Source of the DNA: Dipylidium caninum
Taxonomy: Eukaryota > Platyhelminthes > Cestoda > Cyclophyllidea > Dipylidiidae
Assembly (NCBI GenBank): GCA_017562135.1
Contig: QEYB01001053.1
Span: 1,022,833 to 1,086,832, forward strand
Length of the DNA stretch: 64,000 nt
Direction: 5' to 3'
Shown here: piece by piece, positions 13,201 to 25,131 of the stretch
How the letters are laid out: every line of letters starts with the position of its first letter
Numbering within the stretch: the stretch's first letter is position 1
The notes under the pieces: model-generated
Databases searched by the model: none
What the model was told of the DNA's origin: nothing
The model's input: the letters and a program-made list of their open reading frames with translations, nothing else
Made by a program: the position numbers and the translations under genes

Positions 13201-15912
13201 TTTGAAATCAGGCCCAATTCAGTGAGTTCGAGAACTCTCCGCTGGGATAATAGAGTTTTAAGGTGTGTCAAAGAAGAAAGCGAAAGTCCTTCACTTGCAT
13301 TGAAGGGGATTAGTAAAAGTAGCTTTCAGGGAAGTCCAAATGTCTTGTTATGAGACGGCGAACAGAGGCATCACAATGGTATCGGCGCATTTATGTTCTA
13401 ATAAATGATATATTGTGCTGTTTGAAGTAATGCGATGTTACTTGTTCTCTTTTCATCCTCCCTTTAGTGTTTCTGTTGGAAAAAAGGCGTTTCTAAACCA
13501 AACTACCGCCCAAATTTTGCAAACGTTCTGCCTATAGCAAAACCTTAACTTAGGGAAAATTGAAACGCTGTCCTTAAGTTAACTGAAGTTTTAACCTCGG
13601 CAACTAACGTAAAATAAAAAGTTAAGTAATTTCAGATAACTCACCTCAAGTCTATCCTACCAGGTTGTGTTTACGATGTTATTTCAGAAGTACAGGGAAT
13701 CTTAACGACGTAGACTTAAGATAGACCCCCACTAAAGTGACTTTTACTAGCTTAACCGATCTCAGAGAACTATCAACGATTAGAGCAATAATTATAGCCC
13801 ATGCAGTAAAGAAGTGCTGCCTTTTACCCACTTTTACGAGGCCCATGCTGATAAGGCTTTAATCTAACAATCGCGTCCTGTCACCATGACACAAATCCTA
13901 TTTCTCCATGAAGTTAGGCTTAGAGATGGGTCGAAGATTATACTTAAGAGCTTTTATTCTCCCCTCATCGTTGAGTTCTAACTATGACAAAAATTTTTCT
14001 CTCAGTCGTTTTGCCATTATAGGTCCAGCCCACGGAGATGGTGCGTTGCCATCATTTCGACGCTACTTAAAATAATAAGTAACATATTATTTCGCCCGCA
14101 GGCAATGCCTTTGAGGTTGGCAGGTTGCTACATTCTTCCCATAGTTCTTCATCCCTTTCCCCCCAATTGCACGCTTGGAAGTGAAACTTAGTTCAACTTA
14201 GTCTGCTTCGGAGAAGTTAACAATGGAATAATGAAGTGTCATAATGCATGACCACTGTCAACTGACAGTTCAATTGAAAAGGTAACACCACCTCTTCTTC
14301 GCACCCGTCATTGCCTTCGACTACCGCCACAGATGATATAAAAACATGATATTTTCCTTGACAACAAGTGGTTTCCCTTCAATGCCTCAATTTGTGTATG
14401 AGTGTTAAATAACATTGAAGATATTATAAATTTTGAATATATCCTATCCGTTGCATTAAGAATCGGAAGTAAAAAAGTTTGTGCATTCCCCGTTGCTACG
14501 ACCTACAGTCCGTGTAATCAGAGATGCTTTAATAGCGAATCTGTTTTATCGTTAAATCTAAGTTTTATTAGCCAAACAGAGATAAGGGTAGGGTACGGGC
14601 GCCTAAGTGCCAGAGCAGGTTATGCTTTATGGCCAGACGGAATGAAGCCAAGTAACCACCCGCCTACGAGAGTTCATTACACGCTAATCACATGCTTTTT
14701 TTCTTCGGGTGGCGTGACCACACGTAAACCCCACTTTCCTGCTAATGTTGACTTTCAACAGCGACAAACTTACATTCGTGTCATGGTGTTCTACAATCTG
14801 GCTTTGTACCTCATATGACACTCCTTCTAATTGCAGAAACTAAAGAATTTGAAGAACAGGTTTCTCGTCTTTTGTTAACAGAGCTTTAACGATTCTCGAA
14901 GTAAAGCTACAATCTGATTCACTCGATTCGATTAGTTAAAAAAATTGTTGGTGTTTTCCACATGAATCGGAAAAATAAAATACAGAAGCAATAGATTTTT
15001 TTGCTAGAATCAACCCATAGGTAGGGGACACACACGCAAATATACACGAGGATCCTCAACCTCATTAATGGCAGTTAAATGGTGAAGTAGTTGGAATTCG
15101 TGGTAATAACCCATTTAAACAAAAGTCACTCAAACCAGTTTTCAGATTCCAGGTAGATAAGATCTCTCGGTCGAGACTTTGTACTTTGCGCACTCATATT
15201 TGTAGCTGAGTTGACGGCGATAAAAAGGTGAAGTAACTTCATCTAATCTATTGTGGCAACTTTCTATTATGAGGGGACAAGTGAAAGTCAAGTGACCTCT
15301 TTTAAGTCCTCTCTGAGCAACTAAAGATTGCTTTAATGTTAATGGCAATAAATGTCCCTTCTGTTTATTGATACCTCTCACTTTTATCATTTCTAAGATT
15401 AATTTCTTGTATGAAACAAGGCCAGACTGTAAAAATCATTTCCTTCTTTGTATCCCTTCCGCATTTTCACTCATGGATGTACTGAAAAGTACGGAGATAT
15501 TGGAATTATTATAAGTGGCATAGAGAGAGTACTGCCTGCGGCACCACTGACCTTTATGTTTCTTACCCTATTTACCTATTTTGCACTTAAGAAATGTAAA
15601 TTCAATTGTGGAAACTTGATTGCCCTTGTGCTAAAGCGTAGAACCAGGCTCTTTGTCCCCGCTCAGCGGTTTCCCTATATTGGTGGGCACCGTTGTTATT
15701 TATAGTCCCTGCACACCCGTCCGCCCCTTGGCAGGAATTAAGCAAGCACTTGGACGTAAGACTACCAATGGCAGAGGGGGATTTTAATAATCGATGTAAT
15801 CAGTCGGTAATTGGTTGGATGCCAACCAATGATGGAGCGATGGAGCGCGCACTGGTGTGGAGAAGGCCTGACGTGCGAATATGCGTCATCCAACCGACGC
15901 GGCGTTAATTGC

Positions 15913-16016
15913 CCAATCGTAGCCTAAGACGTCGGCGATTCACTGTTGGATTTGATGGGAATGGAACTCCGAGTTACTTAGAGGCCAGGCGACTCGGTTC
16001 ATCACTCCTTATAAAG
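15913..16016 (+). promoter_or_regulatory. Promoter-like site: CCAAT box and TATA box
   Basis: CCAAT occurs at 15913-15917 and TTATAAAG at 16009-16016, with a TTCACT initiator-like sequence about 10 bases further on. A 44-codon ORF starts at 16055. The order is that of a TATA class II promoter, but the spacing between the CCAAT and TATA boxes is long, and transcription is not shown by sequence alone. Confidence 0.3.
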
Positions 16017-16054
16017 GGCCATATTCACTCGCTAGAGGAATTTTTTTCACCTAA

Positions 16055-16189
16055 ATGAAGCGTTTCGCTGTTTTTGGTCGCAAGGGAGTTTTAGATTGTT
16101 GCAGCAATGCGATAGTTTATGTGTTTCTGCTACTGGTAATAAAACTCGACAGCTTCAGAAGACCCACATTTGATATTTTGTCATCGTAA
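16055..16189 (+). CDS. Candidate 44-residue ORF with a hydrophobic segment
   Basis: ATG at 16055 and TAA at 16187-16189. The product begins MKRFAVFGRKGVLDCCSNAI, then has a hydrophobic run VYVFLLLVIKL, then a polar end. It would be a one-pass membrane or secreted micro-peptide. The only support is its position about 40 bp after a TATA box and its composition. No family is recognised, and chance is a serious alternative. Confidence 0.2.
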   Translation: MKRFAVFGRKGVLDCCSNAIVYVFLLLVIKLDSFRRPTFDILSS

Positions 16190-17401
16190 AAGACTGGACA
16201 TGAGACCCAATGTCCCCGGCAGATGTAATGCCGAGGCATGCTGTGTGTACGGTCTCACATTGGCCGAACAGGACATGTTTTCCTTTCTTCTTTGTTGAGT
16301 GCGATTGGTGGCAACCTCATAATCCATTCTAGCCTCCGCAAAGACCAGCCTGCAATTCCAACACCCTGTTAATCCCCAGCTCGTATAGTTTGAGCTAACT
16401 GAGGGCTTGATGAACACCAACTTCATTCCCTCGACATCGGGAAACCTTTGGAACTAAAGTAATTCACGTGTAGGTTGTGTGTCTCTCAGTACAGTTTTCG
16501 CCCACTGTCACCCTCTCCCCCTCCCTCACCGTTGATCCACTTTCCTTCAACACATGCTCCCAACACTTCACTGTTTTATTCATTTTTAAAATCCTCTTTC
16601 ATTGTTAGCCCTATTACCTGCCCGCGATCGCACTCTCCGCACCTTGGAGTGTAGTTTCCGCGTTTTATAGGCTAAAAATGAAATGGACACCATTAAAATA
16701 CGACTTCCGCTGTGGGCCACAGCTAGCACCGCCCATGTTCCCCACTGATTTATGCTGTACATGAGTCACGACCCTCGGAAGCCAGATCCGACGGATATTG
16801 TCGCTGTTTGTCCACTTTTCTCTCCCTCTCTCCTCTCCTCGGACAGGCAAGTTAGGAGGCCAGCCAGGCCTTAGACTCGTGTAAGAGTTTAAAGATGTAA
16901 AGAGTGTCAGTCAGCAATGACAGTCGCGTCCAACGCCTGTCTTCAAATTGACGACCGGAGTTCCTAAGAGGGCTTTGCACATTTGCAGGTTTTATTACCC
17001 CCCCACTGTGAAGGCGTTGAAGTCAGTCCGAGTGGACTTTGAACGGTGGAGTGGGGGCTTCGAGAAATGTTTACTCCGCCCACCTGAGATGTTGTCGTAT
17101 TCACTTATTTATACGCGAAAAGTACGTTCTTAAAGTTGCCAGGCCATGGTGGTTCAGAGGCAGGACTGTAAATTTGAGGAAAAGGAGTTTTGGACACTCA
17201 AAGATTTCATTCTAATGACAAGTCGCCTTCACTTGCACTTTGCGTGTATGTCACTTTGTTTAGGCATTCAAATCGTGATGTGTTGTACAAAAAAGGGCTT
17301 CACGAAATATATTTCACCCTCGAACTCACTTGGATGAAATCCCAGGAGGAGTCTCGTGCCTTGCCTTTCACTCAAAAATTGCAAGGGAAGTGGAGATGGT
17401 C

Positions 17402-17450
17402 AGGAGGAGGAGGAGGAGGTGGACGAGACGAGAGAGGAGGAGCCGAGGAG
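17402..17450. repeat. GGA/GAG purine tract
   Basis: A run of AGGAGGAGG triplets followed by a degenerate GAGACGAGAG stretch, similar in kind to the tract at 7201-7239. Confidence 0.8.
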
Positions 17451-19233
17451 TCTCGTGCCTTGGTCAAGAATGCTCACAGTCGAATAGGAACGGTTCCTGC
17501 GTGACCGCTGAAGTCGACTTCGCGTTGTTCTTTCCATCAACTGACAATCTTCTCTCCTGTCCGACACGATGCAGTCGAGTTATAGCAATCACCGACATTA
17601 ATTTTTCCACGTCTACTACACGAACTGCGAGGCATACCCATAAAAAAGGAGATGGACAAACTCTTGGGTATGCAGATTTGTGTGTGCGTGGGTGTGTTGA
17701 CATTGAAAAGGTCAGATGGGCACAAGGCGGCCGTGGAAGGCCATCGTCGACTGGTGTGGAGCGCTGTCCGAGCTCAGGCGGTGGTGGCGGGGCGCATTAG
17801 TCGGTGCTGTGAGGACATGGACTGTGGGGATGGGCGAGGGGAGAATGCCCAAATGACTCATTCCACTCTCCGCAATGGTTCACTGCCGTGGCTAAATGCA
17901 ATGACCTCCTCATCCCGGCCATGAAATGACGTGGACAAACACGTGCCAAAATGACTGGTGCAGCCAATCAACTGCACGTTCACCTTTCCCCTCACACCCG
18001 CTTCACTGTCTCACTTCATTTTCTTGTAATGTTAAAGATTCTTCCGTAGCTTCTCAGAATATTTTGCCAAGCTTTTCTCCCATCATCATCTGAATTGTGT
18101 CGATGCAACATGGCTATTTGTCGAGTGAATTTGGACACTTTGTTTCACCCACCCACTTCCCTTCTGCTGCTGCTTCGGGAGAAAGGGGAGGACAGGAAAG
18201 TCGGAGATTTTGTTAATGCTGTTTTTGCAGGAGACCATCATATCAACCTGCTCATGTGTACAGACCTTAAAAATCCCCAGTGTCAAAACAAAATTTGTCC
18301 AAATGTTCCACCTCATAAGTTGTCTTGTGACTGGGGAGGGTTCACTTCCTGTTTTGCCCACGCAAAAGCAGCTATAAACTTGCAATTTTGTCAAAGTACT
18401 TTGTATTTACTAGTGCGAATTCTTAGGTTGAAATTTGAAATCGTTTTCCCTTAAATGGTAAAGAAAAGTTGGGGGCATGAGTCACAGGTGTTATTCCTTC
18501 CCAAATTGTGTAACATTCATGTTGTATGATTAATCATTTGCAGATACCTACATTTTCGCATTTTCGAACAACATGAAATGAACGTTCTGTCGATGATAAA
18601 TAGCAGGAGTGAAATGTTAAGTTAGGGTGAACTCCCTGGGGCACAGTCTCACCGTTTCACTAAAATCGACTCTTATCAGGTGGAAGTTTGGAGAACTTGA
18701 TGCTACTTCGAGACAAAAAGGCGATTATGTTGGGGTTTGAGCCTTGAGGGAGAGAAGGAGGGAGAGAAAGGAAGGCGTTGTATTATCCAATGAACAATCT
18801 TACCTCCAAGTTCGAAATCGCGCCGCAGTTTAATTGGTCGGTTATCTGGGGGAGTCTGCACGTATTGATCGCTAGAAAGCCAAACTGCAATGAAACTGGG
18901 TAATTTTGTATTATTAGATTACTTCCAACACTTAAATCATTTTTGCGTAGTGTTATTATCTTAAGTTATGGGAATAAGCGCAACATATCGCGACCACAAT
19001 ATGGCCTCATAAAGTGATGAGGTGTAGACATAAAATTCAACGCTGCGATTGGCCAGCCAGCAATCAAGACTCCGCACGTAATCAGGACCGTCTGCCTGTC
19101 TTGGTGTTTCGCTAGTGCGCAAAACAAAAACCGCGCCCTTATCTCAAAATTCATGGCCTTCCTGAGCGGGCACACAACTTTTGGCAAGCGTTTGCATTAT
19201 TCACGTTATTGACTTTGACTCGAGCATCACCGG

Positions 19234-19327
19234 CCAATGCGCTTGGGTCATTACGGAATGCCGGAAGAGGCCGCGATTGGCTCGTCCTCAAGGTCATAAG
19301 TTTTCTCTTAAAACTACGGCTATAAAA
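19234..19327 (+). promoter_or_regulatory. Promoter-like site: CCAAT, inverted CCAAT and TATAAAA
   Basis: CCAAT at 19234-19238, ATTGG (inverted CCAAT) at 19276-19280 and TATAAAA at 19321-19327. An 18-codon ORF (19346-19402) and an AATAAA (19401-19406) follow at once. If used, the transcript would be very short. It may instead be a small non-coding RNA unit or chance. Confidence 0.3.
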
Positions 19328-22300
19328 AGTTGATCAGACAGAAGGATGAAACAGATGGATAAGTGCTGGAACATTACGATTACTTTGATGATTTATAATT
19401 AATAAAAGCACAACATTTCAGCATGGGCAATAATATTGGCTTGAAGAACTGTTTACTCGAGTCGCGTAATTGCCCTCTTCCGAGGGCCAAGGGCTCGGCA
19501 ATAAGGGGACCCCCTGAGCAATTCAAGTTTATCTTAAGGAAACTCTAAGAAAGCTTTTACGCACGTGCGTTAAATAGAAAAGTGATTTAAGAGCGGAATA
19601 TCTTTCGTGCTGTTTGTGTCGATCAGCATTCACTGAATCATACAATGTTGACATTTGCGACTATTTCAATAACATCAAAAGCTGAAATTCCCTCCGCTTA
19701 TCAAGTCATCTCTGGACACTAGGTCTGAAACGGTAATGAAGCATTCTCCGAGTCGCCTTTAAAGAGGAGACTCTGACTTGGGCTCACTTAATTAAGACAA
19801 TCCGAGAAGGAAACACCAAATGACAGCCCAGTAGGCTTTAATAGGACCAGTTTTTTTTAATGGTGGACAAACTGGCAGATGAATGTTCCGACGACTTTAC
19901 AAGAAGTACAAAATACCCATTTTTGCTAATTCAGTGTATAGTGAATAGTCAAGTTGGATTTTGTCGTACACTGACTGCCTTACGAGAGGCAAAAAACAAG
20001 CAGAAAATGTCAAGTTAACATTAAATCATGTTACATTTTCCTTTTTCTTACGCATCGCCCTAATCCCATTAAGTCAGTGGACGACTTCCCATTGCCGAGA
20101 GCTTAACTTTGTGACAATTGACTCCTGAAATACACCTTTACAAATCACCTCTTCAAGTGGCATGTTTGAATTTAATAGCTTCGTGAGGTCAAATGTCATT
20201 CCGGAAGGCGATTTTCCCCGTCTCCAGTAATGTGCAAGCTTCAATCCCCCAAATTGACATTTTTTTCTCAAATGCCCACTGTCCACCCAAGAAGGAAACA
20301 AGGTGAGGAGAATTTTTATTTAACGTACTATGCGCTCGGATGACTTCTGCTTATTCGCCTTGTCTTTTACTCTGCCTGCCTTTGTTCGAATCTTTAACGA
20401 CGTAAAATCGTGATTTTTACAAGATAAATGTCAACAAGAGCCTCAAAAGTTACGCCTTTAATAGTGAAAATGTGGAGTTGCAGAATGTGGCATTGACTGT
20501 TGGTTCTACGTTCCATTTCATGGGAGTTGGGCGTTTTGCACAGTGGTGAACAGCCGGTCAGTGGGTGCTCCTTGTTGATAACGGGCTGACGAAGAAGACG
20601 TCGGGGGATTCGTACCCCAGAACCGGAGCATCGGACGCTGCGGAGTCGCCTACTTTGGCGGAATTAAGAAGATATTTCCATATCGACTGTCCTCTTTGTA
20701 CTATGCACCTTTTGATGAGCTTTGCGAAACGTGAATTAGGGAATGTTCAGGCATTGGGAGTACTGGGAGAGCGAGCACCGAAGTATCCCCGCCTCCGACT
20801 TAATTTCTTTGGCCGACGAGCAAATGTTCGGTCGCAGAGGTCATGTGCTCCAACTCAATCGGGGTGAGGTGACACCAAAGGTCGGGATAAACAGTCAAAC
20901 ACGAAATAAACATGGTCGTTTCATACACAACCGCCTGACTCAATCGCCACTTAACTCAGTGACTTGTGGACTTTGATCAGTTAATGCTTGAAAATAGGGA
21001 ATTCAAGGCAATTAAATGCATCTGCATTGGCTATTTTCTGTAAACCTTCCACCAACTCATTTATGTAACCCTTTCGGAAGGGAGGCGATTTAAGAGCTTG
21101 TCAGAGGCCCCCACAGTGTCACCGGGTTGGGAATCACAATTTCCCACTGCGTAAAATAATAAACCTGTTGTGTAGCGACTCTGAATTTGTAAAGTCACGA
21201 GGCGGGAGGAGACAGAAAAGCCCAGTAAACCAGTATTTCCCCGTTTGTGAAATCAGAGGGCTAAGAAGATAGCCAAGTTGAGGCGATTGGGGCGTGATGA
21301 GACTGCTGCGACACTGTGGACAAAGAAGAGTCGTATTAGTAGGATGTGTGACTGCCAAATGGCCCATACATGCCTCGTTTGTTGCCGGAACAAGCGATGA
21401 TGCGACCGATGGCCGACCGCCGTGGATGCGTCGGCTCCTTTCCCACTCTCCAGCCCCCACAGGCTTCGCCCTGGGACGTGCAGCATCAACATCATCAACT
21501 AAATGGGCGGTGATGAGCAGAGTTTGTCTTTCTTCTATGAAATTATTGAAATAACGAAAGGCGCTTTGGAAGCATGTGGATAACAAAAGAAGAACATTTC
21601 GTCTACATTCTGCGCACGGATTTGTGGATGTGGACGGTGACCACTCCGACTGCTTTATGCGCGGTCATTGTTGAAACGAATTGCCGCAGTTCCGGGGAAA
21701 AGTATCTGTATTTCCTCACAATTCCACACGGCGTTGTGTGGTACCAATTAAATGTGACCGGAGAGTATAGCACCGGTGCCGGTGTGTGCGCACCACGTTG
21801 GAGCAGCTCTAAGCCTCCGTTTTGAAAATTCATACACCTCAAAGATTATTTGAGGAGGGCATTTTATTAAAGCCACGCACTACTTCCACTGGGAGAAAGG
21901 TGTGGCCGCGATTGTGCAGGAGTAGCCACAAAACAGGCTTCATTAGAAGACTTTTCGCAGTGTACGTGGAAAGTGCCTAGACCCGACCCACCCCCCACAA
22001 AAAAACCAGTGCATTCCATGGGGAAACATTGTGAAGGGGCAAAACTTTTGTTTTTCGAGCCCTAAAAAAGTAAAATGCCGCCAGAACCTGTGGTCAGGCA
22101 AAACAATCTTAGTGAAATGGTGTCAGACATTTACGGCACATAGAATTTACTATTTCAAACGGTATCAGCCTCATTAAGATGAATTTATAATGGGAATTTT
22201 TAATGGTATTCACATGCCCCACGTTCTTCTCAGCCCCTTTGTTTAATGGGATTCTTTGACCTACACAATTGTAAGCTCGACGGATTTGCTCAGCATCCTC

Positions 22301-22680
22301 CAGAGAGGTAGAAAATTGTGCCAGAGACGGCCAATTTCTCTGATAATTTACACTTGTTATGCCCAAGTGGGATGAAGATCAAAGGGGCCAGGCGTTGGAC
22401 AGCGTGTCTAGGACTTTCGCGACTGTCTCTTGTGCCAATGACAGCACCGAGTCCGAGTTGAAAGGCCAGACCACTTTGTTTGCAGTGGAGTGGTACAGGT
22501 TATTCTTGGTCCAAGTACGCAACTCTGCTGTCAAACAGGGAGCCTAACGAAAGCAAAACTGTGCAGCATCCAGGCCTGTGCAAAGAAGCAGCCTTTGTTT
22601 GTCGTCTGTCCGTCGACACTTTCCAGGAGGCGACCTGAAGAAGCCATTAACAAGCATGGCGTGCTGCTAGTTTCCCTCCA

Positions 22681-22685
22681 GAGAG

Positions 22686-22717
<32 letters not shown>

Positions 22718-22718
22718 A
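22681..22718. repeat. (GA)n microsatellite, interrupted
   Basis: A GA run of 22 bases, one A insertion, then about 14 further bases of GA repeat. It is followed by a G-rich purine stretch. Confidence 0.9.
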
Positions 22719-24935
22719 GGGGGGAGGAAGAGGTTACAGGTCATAAGTTGAGCCCGCATTAAGCCTTACCAGCATTTAACTCACATAACTCCAGTAACCT
22801 GCAGGTACGCATGGACAACAAGGTGGTATGCTTGATACCCCTAAGATGGAGCCGGAGCCTGAGGCGACACCCAGCGCATCAGAGTGGAAGATAATGAAAG
22901 AGTCTCATTTTAACACCTCAAATAGCTAATGTTCAAGCACTGTTGGCGTCTGAACCCGTGGGTGGATGGTGGCGCCTGAGAGTGAGGGTGGAGAGGGCAA
23001 GGTGGAGGGAGGCGTGTCACGCCAGCTCCAACGACGACGAGTAAATATTTAGCCATCTGCCTACGCTTCTCACCGGATTTATTGCCAGCGTGTGAACAGC
23101 AGAACTAGACACTAGGCACCGTCCAGGCCATGAAACGCACCGAGCAGAGTGATTGCCTACCCCGACGCTCTCAACACACACACACCCAAATAATTCTTAC
23201 CACCCACCACCGCTTTGTTTCAACTTACTACTGTCGTGTAAATATTAACAGCATCATCGGGTAGGGTAGTTAATGTAAGGGAGGGTGACAGGCGGGAAAT
23301 CACAGGACATGATGCTACAAAAAAACTTTACATTAGAAGGTTGACACTTCGGAGAAGCAATAATGGGATGCGCGCCTTCCGTCAAGAATGAGGAAAGTTA
23401 ATTTGCGCAACGTGGCACGGACCTGAGGCCAGTCTTCATCTTCTCAGATAGGAAAAGTATCCCACCACCACGCCGTAGACCCCAGAAAGCACTCAGCAGT
23501 CAGCACCCGAGTAAGGAGGAAAAGTAAGTTGTGGTGCACGGATAAACGTGTTTCAACCCTCGTTTGCCGACTCCAAGTCTCTTGTATAGAGGCCAATTCC
23601 GCGAACTTATAATGAAATGCCGAGGAAGAGTAGCCCTAATTTTAGGCAACAGCTCACACAAATATATGCGACCGCCATATCGCAGTCGTTTGAAAGTTAA
23701 GTCACCCTCATCGCCACTTCCTGGCAGTCAGTCTACCGAAAGTAGATGGACCGAGCTATTGGACCGGTCATACACCGAAGGAGAGAAGGAAAAGGCAGGA
23801 GTAGAGGAGAGCATTGTAGTCTGAGGAGAAACAAAAATAAATATTTGCCAGTATGAGTTTTTTTTAGCTTTTTTGTGCGAATAGCCGGAAGAGGAGAGGA
23901 AAAAAGCGTGTGAGAAAAATGACTGATGGCGACCGATTAAAAAAGGCCTCGGTTAACCAAAGCAGACAAACAAACAAACGGACTGTAGACAAACAGAAGG
24001 AGAAAAACAATGAATCACGAAACGAAGATGACGACGTTGATTGCCATGATTGCTGATGGATGAGATCAAAATGACGGCTCCATTTGTTCCATGCGCCGAC
24101 GTCGAAAATTTGCGAGCCCTCGCGAGTAAGTAGAGAGACACGGTGGAAGGAGGGAAAGGAGAAAATGAAAGGCGGTTCAAAGGAGGAAAAGGAAGTGAGA
24201 GGCTACGAAAATTGGTCATAATCGTCACAATTACAAAAGCGGGATGGAAAGGAAACAGAAGCGAATGTGTGCGCACACCGAGATAGGAAGAGCGGACAGG
24301 CATACGGAGAACTATCGTGGAACGTATGTCTAGGATTGTTCTAAGCAGTTACTGAAAGGAAAAATAAAAATATCTAAAAATAGCAGCCTTCCTCACATCC
24401 AACCACTGCAGTCGAATCCGCCACAACTAGTCAATCACAAAACAACTCGGTTAAGTTGACGAAGTTGTGAAGCCAAACGAAGGCGTTCTATTCTCGGGGG
24501 GGAATGAATTTATCCAAAGATTATGCGACACAATTCTTGGCAAGTGGGGAGTTGAACCATTCGACTGAATAGTGAGGTATGTGGAGATAAAAAAGGCGCT
24601 TGGCGTAAAAATATGTACGAGACAATTTGCCGAGCGTGTGTGTGTGCCATTAAATTCACATAAATTTGTCGAGTGTGCTCCAGTCCACGTTTAGACTCCG
24701 GTTGTTTCAGCGTGACAGCTAACGACTGTTGGGTTAACTATCCAAAACTTGGTAACAACTTTTAAGCTAAAGCATGACCGCAATCCCGTCAGTTGGCCTG
24801 ACAAACAATGGTAAAAAATCTAATAAAAATGGAAACAGCGAATGATAAATCGGCAGGACATGTGTTTAACAAGTGTCCTTTTGTATGTAAAATGTATGTT
24901 ATTGCGACAAAAAAAGAGGAACCAAGTTCCAGATT

Positions 24936-25131
24936 TCACTCACCCTCCGCTTCTCCAGCAATAAGCTGACGTTCATCCACATCCGATTTCACCTGAATGA
25001 TGTCGTCCTTCACGACTTCACCATCGACACGCTGAGTCTCGTGAATGGTAGTCAAGACATTACCGCCCTCAATAACCGTGTGTTTTTCCAGAGAACTCTC
25101 GGTGGTTGTCACGGTTACAGTTCCGCTGCCA
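24936..25131 (-). CDS. LLGL: LLGL last exon found: Thr/Val-rich C-terminal tail
   Basis: The acceptor is GGATTTGTAG; the start phase matches the previous exon (split aspartate codon). It encodes DGSGTVTVTTTESSLEKHTV, IEGGNVLTTIHETQRVDGEV and VKDDIIQVKSDVDERQLIAG, then EAEGE and a TGA at 24936-24938. The stop overlaps a consensus donor (GAGG|GTGAGT, with the exon ending at 24944), so the exon may be spliced onward instead of terminating. No polyadenylation signal was seen close by. Confidence 0.65.

Larger units (their letters stand above)
4641..15890. other. Gene-free stretch after synaptotagmin
   Basis: No ORF here has a recognisable domain, conserved motif or convincing exon structure. Contents are simple repeats (6028-6053 and 7201-7239) and short degenerate direct repeats near 8003-8066, including a small GGCGA/TCGCC hairpin. 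Roughly 12640-14900 is visibly AT-rich and has few ORFs. Undetected exons of long-intron genes cannot be excluded. Confidence 0.6.
16201..24935. other. Gene-free stretch before the LLGL 3' end
   Basis: I see no supported gene. Contents are GGA-rich DNA at 17402-17450, the TATA/CCAAT site at 19234-19327 and a GA tract at 22681-22718. The 3' UTR of LLGL, or a further LLGL exon, should lie in the last few kilobases but was not identified. Confidence 0.6.

Noticed and set aside
14402..14818. 138-codon plus-strand ORF
   Set aside because: It has no domain, no signal peptide and ordinary AT-rich composition. Chance is sufficient.
17330..17800. 156-codon plus-strand ORF
   Set aside because: Its length depends on the GGA repeat, which encodes poly-Arg, and on other low-complexity DNA. 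No independent support was found.
21134..21586. 150-codon minus-strand ORF
   Set aside because: No motif is present. Overlapping open frames on both strands suggest stop-poor DNA, not a gene.
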